From: Burkholderiales bacterium
Lineage (GTDB): Bacteria; Pseudomonadota; Gammaproteobacteria; Burkholderiales; Burkholderiaceae_C
NCBI GenBank assembly: GCA_026400275.1
Contig: JAPLPK010000193.1
Span: 1-55,906 of the forward strand
Length of the DNA stretch: 55,906 nt
Direction: 5' to 3'
Shown here piece by piece: positions 50,453 through 55,906 of the stretch (positions are counted from its first letter, which is position 1; every line of letters starts with the position of its first letter). The notes beneath the pieces are model-generated. The model saw nothing but the letters and a program-made list of their open reading frames with translations, had not been told where the DNA came from and made no database searches. The translations under genes and the position numbers were made by a program.

Positions 50453-51019
50453 TTAAACCGCAGATGCCACGTCACCCACCGCTGGCTGCAACAGCCCGCC
50501 GGTCAAAGACTGCAACAAGGCCAGGCCCAGCGGCCAGTCGCCATGGCCAGACGCCACATTGATATGCCCCGCGTCCTGCAGGCGCACCATCTCGCTGCCC
50601 CAGGCGCGCGCATAGGCACCGGCCAGGCGCACCGGGCAGTACGGGTCGTTGCTGCTGGCCACCAGCACGCTGCGGTACGGCAGGCGGGCATAGGGCACGG
50701 GCGCGAAGTCGTTCAGGATGGCGCGGCGCTCGGGGTCGGCCGGGGCCACCAGCAGTGCGCCCTGGATGCGCTCCACCGCCTCGGGCGGCAAATGGGTGGT
50801 GGCGATGCAGCCCAGACTATGGGCCACCACCACCACGGGGCCAGGCCGGGCCAGTATCGCCCGGGTGATGGATGCCACCCAGGCCGCACGCGTAGGCGTG
50901 GCCCAGTCATCCTGGTCCACGCGCTCCACCCCGGCCACGCTCTCGGACCACAGGGTCTGCCAATGCCCAGGACCGGAATTGCGCCAGCCGGGCACGATGA
51001 GAATTCTGGTTTGCGTCAT
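50453..51019 (-). CDS. RBBP9/YdeN family alpha/beta hydrolase
   Basis: ILIVPGWRNSGPGHWQTLW, VVVAHSLGCIAT. Confidence 0.9.
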   Translation of the reverse strand: MTQTRILIVPGWRNSGPGHWQTLWSESVAGVERVDQDDWATPTRAAWVASITRAILARPGPVVVVAHSLGCIATTHLPPEAVERIQGALLVAPADPERRAILNDFAPVPYARLPYRSVLVASSNDPYCPVRLAGAYARAWGSEMVRLQDAGHINVASGHGDWPLGLALLQSLTGGLLQPAVGDVASAV

Positions 51020-51112
51020 GGCCCGGATTGTGGACAGGCCAGAGCCAAACTCCAACGACTGAATTGCTGTTTGTTTATACGCATGAGCTTAGAACCAAAT
51101 TGTCTGAAAAGA

Positions 51113-51186
51113 CGCTACAAATTCACACATAAAAAAAGCTGCAAGCGCATTAATTACCTGCGCTTGCAGCTCCTGTTTTCATAGCG
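51113..51186 (+). repeat. Family A element copy with 13-bp perfect stem
   Basis: GCTACaaattcacacataaaaaaAGCTgcaaGCGCAttaattaccTGCGCttgcAGCTcctgttttcata. Confidence 0.85.
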
Positions 51187-51198
51187 TACTAGACCGGG

Positions 51199-51996
51199 TT
51201 AGAAACCGCTCAACACCGCTCCCTTGAACTCGGTTTGCACGTACTGGCGGATCTCCTCCGAGTGGTAGGCCTTGACCAGCTTCGCCACCCAGGGCTTGTC
51301 CTTGTCCTGCTCGCGCACAGCCAGCAAGTTGACATACGGGCTCTTGGCGCTTTCCTGGGCGATCGCGTCCTTGGCCGGGTTCAGCCCGGCTTGCAGGGCG
51401 AAGTTGGTGTTGATGGCCGCCGCGTCCAGGTCGTCCAGCGAGCGCGGCAGCTGGGCAGCGTCCAGCTCCACAAAGCGGATCTTCTTGGGGTTGTCCACCA
51501 CGTCCAACGGCGTAGCCTTCAGGCCGGCCTCGGGTTTGAGCTTGACCAGGCCCTTGTCCTGCAGCACCAGCAGCACCCGGCCGCCATTGGTCGGGTCGTT
51601 CGGAATGCCGACCTTGGCGCCCTCCTTCAGCTCCGCCAGGCTTTTTACCTTCTTGGAATAGATGCCAATCGGGAAGTTGACGGTATTGCCCACCGCCACG
51701 ATCTTGTAGCCCCGGTCCTTGACCTGCTGGTCCAGAAAGGGCTTGTGCTGGTAGCTGTTCAGGTCCAGATCACCGGAAGCCAGGGCGGCATTGGGCTGGA
51801 TGTAGTCGCTGAATTCGACGATCTGGATCTTCAGCCCATCCTTTTCGGCGATCTTTTTCACCTGCTCAAAAATTTGCGCATGCGGCCCGGCAGTGACGCC
51901 GACCTTCAGCGGTTTGTCCTGCGCCAGCGCGCCGCCGGCCAGCAACAAGCTAGTGGCCAATACGACGGCGGACTGGATGAATGTTCTTTTGTACAT
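51199..51996 (-). CDS. metQ: MetQ/NlpA family methionine ABC transporter substrate-binding protein
   Basis: KVGVTAGPHAQIFEQVKKIAEKDGLKIQIVEFSDYIQPNAALASGDLDLNSYQHKPFLDQQ. Confidence 0.95.
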   Translation of the reverse strand: MYKRTFIQSAVVLATSLLLAGGALAQDKPLKVGVTAGPHAQIFEQVKKIAEKDGLKIQIVEFSDYIQPNAALASGDLDLNSYQHKPFLDQQVKDRGYKIVAVGNTVNFPIGIYSKKVKSLAELKEGAKVGIPNDPTNGGRVLLVLQDKGLVKLKPEAGLKATPLDVVDNPKKIRFVELDAAQLPRSLDDLDAAAINTNFALQAGLNPAKDAIAQESAKSPYVNLLAVREQDKDKPWVAKLVKAYHSEEIRQYVQTEFKGAVLSGF

Positions 51997-52016
51997 AGCT
52001 AACTCCCTAAAAATAT

Positions 52017-52682
52017 TTACTTGTGGCTTAACCGGCGGACCAGCCAGTCGCCCAGGCTTTGCAGCGCCTGCACGAAGACGATCAGCACCAGCACCACGGC
52101 CAGCATCACCTCGGGCAGAAAGCGCTGGTAGCCGTAGCGGATACCCAGGTCGCCCAGGCCACCGCCGCCAATAGCGCCGGCCATGGCCGAGTAGCCGGTC
52201 AGGCTCACCAGGGTGATGGTCACCGCTGCCACGATGCCAGGCAGCGCCTCGGGCAGCAGCACCTTGAAGACGATTTGCAAGGTGCTGGCACCCATGGCCT
52301 GGGCCGCCTCCACCAGACCGGCATCCACCTCGCGCAGCGCGGTTTCCACCAGCCGGGCAATGAAGGGCGCAGAGGCGATCGTCAGCGGTACCACTGCCGC
52401 CGCCGTACCAATGGACGAACCGGTCAGCAGCCGCGTGAACGGGATGATGGCCACCAGCAGGATAATGAAAGGCGTGGAGCGCACGGCATTCACCAGCGTG
52501 CCGACCACGCGGTTCAGCGCTGGCTTGTGCAGCACACCGCCCTGGTCGGTCAGCCGCAGAAAGACACCCAGCGGCACGCCGATCACTGCGCCGGCCAGGC
52601 CGGAGATGCCGACCATCACCAGCGTCTCCCAGAACGAGGACGCAAACAGCTCCAGCAATTGGGGCGTAAAGGTTTCAAACAT
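52017..52682 (-). CDS. metI: Methionine ABC transporter permease
   Basis: [49 protein letters not shown]. Confidence 0.95.
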   Translation of the reverse strand: MFETFTPQLLELFASSFWETLVMVGISGLAGAVIGVPLGVFLRLTDQGGVLHKPALNRVVGTLVNAVRSTPFIILLVAIIPFTRLLTGSSIGTAAAVVPLTIASAPFIARLVETALREVDAGLVEAAQAMGASTLQIVFKVLLPEALPGIVAAVTITLVSLTGYSAMAGAIGGGGLGDLGIRYGYQRFLPEVMLAVVLVLIVFVQALQSLGDWLVRRLSHK

Positions 52683-53727
52683 GGGCTACCTCCTGCACCA
52701 GTACGCCGGCACCGCGCAAATGGGCCACAGCGGCGACCAGTTGCTCGCGCGCGCCGCGCACATGCACAGCCAGCGCGCCAAAAGGACGGCCCTGGATTTC
52801 GTCCACCTGGCCGTGCAGGATGTTCAGGTCCAGCCCGAAGCGGCGGATCACGTCCGACAACAGCGGCCGGTCAGAGTCGTCGCCCGCAAACGCTAGGCGC
52901 AGCAATTGGCCATGGTGCCCTTGCTGGGCAGGCGTATCGGTGGCCATCAGCTTGCGGATGCGCGCCAGCACGCTCTCCGGCAGGTCCTGCGGCAAGATCT
53001 CGTCGATCAGGCTGCGGGTGGTCGCGTGTTGTGGGCGGGTGAACACGTCCATCACCGCGCCCTGCTCCACGATGCGGCCGGCGTCTATCACCGCGACCCG
53101 GTCGGCCACCTGCTTGACGACCTGCATCTGGTGCGTGATCAGCACAATGGTCAAACCAAAGTCGCGGTTGATCTGGCGCAGCAGACCGAGGATGGAACGT
53201 GTGGTTTCCGGGTCGAGCGCCGAGGTGGCCTCGTCGGACAATAAAACCTTGGGGTTGCTGGCCAGCGCCCGGGCAATGCCCACGCGCTGCTTTTGCCCGC
53301 CGCTGATTTGCGCGGGGTAGCGGTCGCGCAGCGCCGACAGGCCGACCAGGTCCAGCAGGCCATCGACCCGGTCCTTGATCAGCGCCGGGCGGGTGCCTAC
53401 CAGCTCCAGCGGCAGCGCCACATTGTCAAAAATCGTCCGTGAAGACAGCAGGTTGAAGTGCTGGAACACCATGCCGATCTGGTGCCGGGCGGCACGCAGC
53501 GCGGTGGCATCCAGCGCCGTCAGGTCCTGCCCATCGACACGGACCTGGCCTTGCGAGGGCCGGTTCAGCAGGTTGACGGTGCGCACCAGCGAGCTTTTGC
53601 CCGCACCGCTGCGCCCTATCACCCCGAAAATTTCACCCGCCTGGATGTGCAGGTCGATGCCCCGCAATGCTTGCACCGGACCTTGTGGGCCAGGGTAAGT
53701 CTGGTGGATGTTGTGCAGCTCAATCAT
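52675..53727 (-). CDS. metN: Methionine ABC transporter ATP-binding protein
   Basis: [61 protein letters not shown]-domain. Confidence 0.95.
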   Translation of the reverse strand: MIELHNIHQTYPGPQGPVQALRGIDLHIQAGEIFGVIGRSGAGKSSLVRTVNLLNRPSQGQVRVDGQDLTALDATALRAARHQIGMVFQHFNLLSSRTIFDNVALPLELVGTRPALIKDRVDGLLDLVGLSALRDRYPAQISGGQKQRVGIARALASNPKVLLSDEATSALDPETTRSILGLLRQINRDFGLTIVLITHQMQVVKQVADRVAVIDAGRIVEQGAVMDVFTRPQHATTRSLIDEILPQDLPESVLARIRKLMATDTPAQQGHHGQLLRLAFAGDDSDRPLLSDVIRRFGLDLNILHGQVDEIQGRPFGALAVHVRGAREQLVAAVAHLRGAGVLVQEVAHV

Positions 53728-53746
53728 GGGGTGGCGAAGGCGGTCC

Positions 53747-53962
53747 TCACAGCTTGGCGATCGACACTTCAGTGGACTTCACCAGAGCGACGACTTCGCT
53801 GCCCACCGCCAGTTGCAGGTCATTGACCGAGCGGGTGGTGATGACCGAGGTGACGATGCCCCAGGGGGTTTCGACGTCGATTTCAGAGACGACATCGCCA
53901 CGGATGATTTCCTTGATCTTGCCGCGGAATTGGTTACGTACGTTGATGGCTTGGATGGACAT
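53747..53962 (-). CDS. TOBE domain (Mop-like) molybdopterin-binding protein
   Basis: 71 aa; [66 protein letters not shown]. Confidence 0.9.
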   Translation of the reverse strand: MSIQAINVRNQFRGKIKEIIRGDVVSEIDVETPWGIVTSVITTRSVNDLQLAVGSEVVALVKSTEVSIAKL

Positions 53963-53990
53963 GGATTTACTCCTGGTTAAAAAATCGTTG

Positions 53991-54054
53991 TGCTATGGAT
54001 TACGTAGCTACCAGCGCAAGTAATACCTGCGCCAGCGGCCTTTTTTATATAAAT
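53991..54054 (+). repeat. Family A element copy overlapping 3' end of metY
   Basis: GCTATggattacGTAGCTACcaGCGCAagtaatacCTGCGCcagCGGCCttttttatataaatg. Confidence 0.88.
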
Positions 54055-55309
54055 GCTCGATGCCGACCGACAGGCGCACCGTGTCTTCGCCCACGCCCGC
54101 CTTGGCCAGCTCGTCCGGGTTGAGCTGGCGGTGCGTGGTGGACGCCGGGTGCGTGGCCAGCGAGCGCACGTCGCCGATGTTGACCAGGCGGGTGAACAGC
54201 TGCAGCGCATCCAGGAAGCGCGCGCCGGCTTCGCGGCCGCCCACACCTTCACTCTTCACGCCAAAGGTGAGGATGCCGGAAGCAAAACCGCCCAGGTACT
54301 TTTTGGCCAGCGCGTGGTCGGGGTGGTCTTCCAGCCCGGCGTAGGTCACCCACTGCACCTTGGCCGACTTTTGCAGATGCCGCGCTACCGCCAGGGTGTT
54401 GCTGTGGATGCGGTCCATGCGCAGGGCCAGGGTTTCTATGCCTTGCAAAATCAGGAAGGCGTTGAACGGCGAGATGGCCGCGCCGGTATTGCGCAGCGGC
54501 ACGACGCGGGCACGGCCGATGTAGGCGGCAGCGCCCAGGGCCTCGGTATAGACCACGCCGTGGTAGCTGGGGTCGGGCTCGTTCAAGCGTTTGAAGCGCG
54601 CCTTGTGCTCCGCCCAGGGGAACTTGCCCGAATCGACGATGGCGCCGCCAATGCTGGTGCCGTGGCCGCCCAGGTACTTGGTCAGCGAATGCACCACGAT
54701 GTCGGCGCCGTGCTCGATGGGCCGGCTCAGGTAGGGGCTGGGCACGGTGTTGTCGACGATCAGCGGCACGCCGTGGCGGTGGGCGATCTCGGCAATCGCG
54801 GCGATGTCGGTCACATTGCCGGCGGGGTTGCCCAGAGATTCCACGAACACGGCCTTGGTCTTGTCGTCGAACAGGCCTTCGAAGCTTTTCGGGTCGCGGT
54901 GGTCGGCAAAGCGGGTGGTGATGCCGAACTGCGGCAGCGTGTGGGCAAACAGGTTGTAGGTGCCGCCGGACAGCGCCGTGCTGCTGATGATGTTGTCGCC
55001 CGCCTCGGCAATGGTCTGGATGGCGTAGGTCACCGCCGCCTGGCCAGATGCCAGGGCCAGCGCGGCAATGCCGCCTTCCAGGGCCGCCACGCGCTGCTCC
55101 AGGATGTCCTGCGTCGGATTCATGATCCGGGTGTAGATATTGCCCGGCACCTTCAGGTCGAACAGGTCGGCACCGTGCTGCGCGCTGTCAAACGCATAGG
55201 CCACGGTTTGGTAGATGGGCGGCGCCACGGCGCGCGTGGTCGGGTCCGGCGAATAGCCGGCGTGGACCGACTTGGTTTCAAACTTCCAGTTGCTGCTGTC
55301 TCTTGCCAT
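54008..55309 (-). CDS. metY: O-acetylhomoserine aminocarboxypropyltransferase / Cys-Met metabolism PLP enzyme
   Basis: [50 protein letters not shown]. Confidence 0.93.
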   Translation of the reverse strand: MARDSSNWKFETKSVHAGYSPDPTTRAVAPPIYQTVAYAFDSAQHGADLFDLKVPGNIYTRIMNPTQDILEQRVAALEGGIAALALASGQAAVTYAIQTIAEAGDNIISSTALSGGTYNLFAHTLPQFGITTRFADHRDPKSFEGLFDDKTKAVFVESLGNPAGNVTDIAAIAEIAHRHGVPLIVDNTVPSPYLSRPIEHGADIVVHSLTKYLGGHGTSIGGAIVDSGKFPWAEHKARFKRLNEPDPSYHGVVYTEALGAAAYIGRARVVPLRNTGAAISPFNAFLILQGIETLALRMDRIHSNTLAVARHLQKSAKVQWVTYAGLEDHPDHALAKKYLGGFASGILTFGVKSEGVGGREAGARFLDALQLFTRLVNIGDVRSLATHPASTTHRQLNPDELAKAGVGEDTVRLSVGIEHLYKKGRWRRYYLRW

Positions 55310-55336
55310 GGTGTCTCCCGAAGGTTGTGGTGAAAA

Positions 55337-55906
<570 letters not shown>

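Overview
GC-rich bacterial chromosomal window, probably a betaproteobacterium of the Comamonadaceae type (judged from gene content and neighbourhoods only, no search run). Genes, left to right: 3' part of a rhamnose-type ABC transporter with L-rhamnose mutarotase and FGGY kinase; an FMN riboswitch upstream of a RibH2-type lumazine synthase; flhDC; gpsA-secB-grxC-rhodanese facing gpmA-ctpA-moeB/thiF; a SulP permease; a GGDEF protein coupled to a MinD-like ATPase; DUF429; BLUF-folE; a purine/urate catabolism block (puuD, xdhC, uraH, GntR, puuE, a uraD-amidohydrolase fusion, M20 peptidase); a FadL-type porin; maeB; a THI5/SsuA-type ABC transporter; a photolyase-rich block (HiPIP, an unannotated DUF2256 small ORF, FeS-type photolyase, a short rearranged-looking photolyase-like protein, SDR, PEP-CTERM protein, classical photolyase); an M14 peptidase; zapE-lpdA-odhB-odhA; metNIQ-TOBE-metY; and a partial ssuB-like ATPase. 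The most unusual signal is a dispersed family of about 60-bp palindromic elements (about 10 recognisable copies). It occurs between genes and, in at least four places, inside or at the end of reading frames, where it appears to supply protein sequence (GpsA, PuuD linker, C-termini of an ABC binding protein and MetY). Other notable points: the photolyase/HiPIP/DUF2256 block, a direct repeat of a peptidase gene end flanking fadL, and a three-hairpin element between odhB and lpdA. All calls were made by reading the sequence; no homology search or folding was run.
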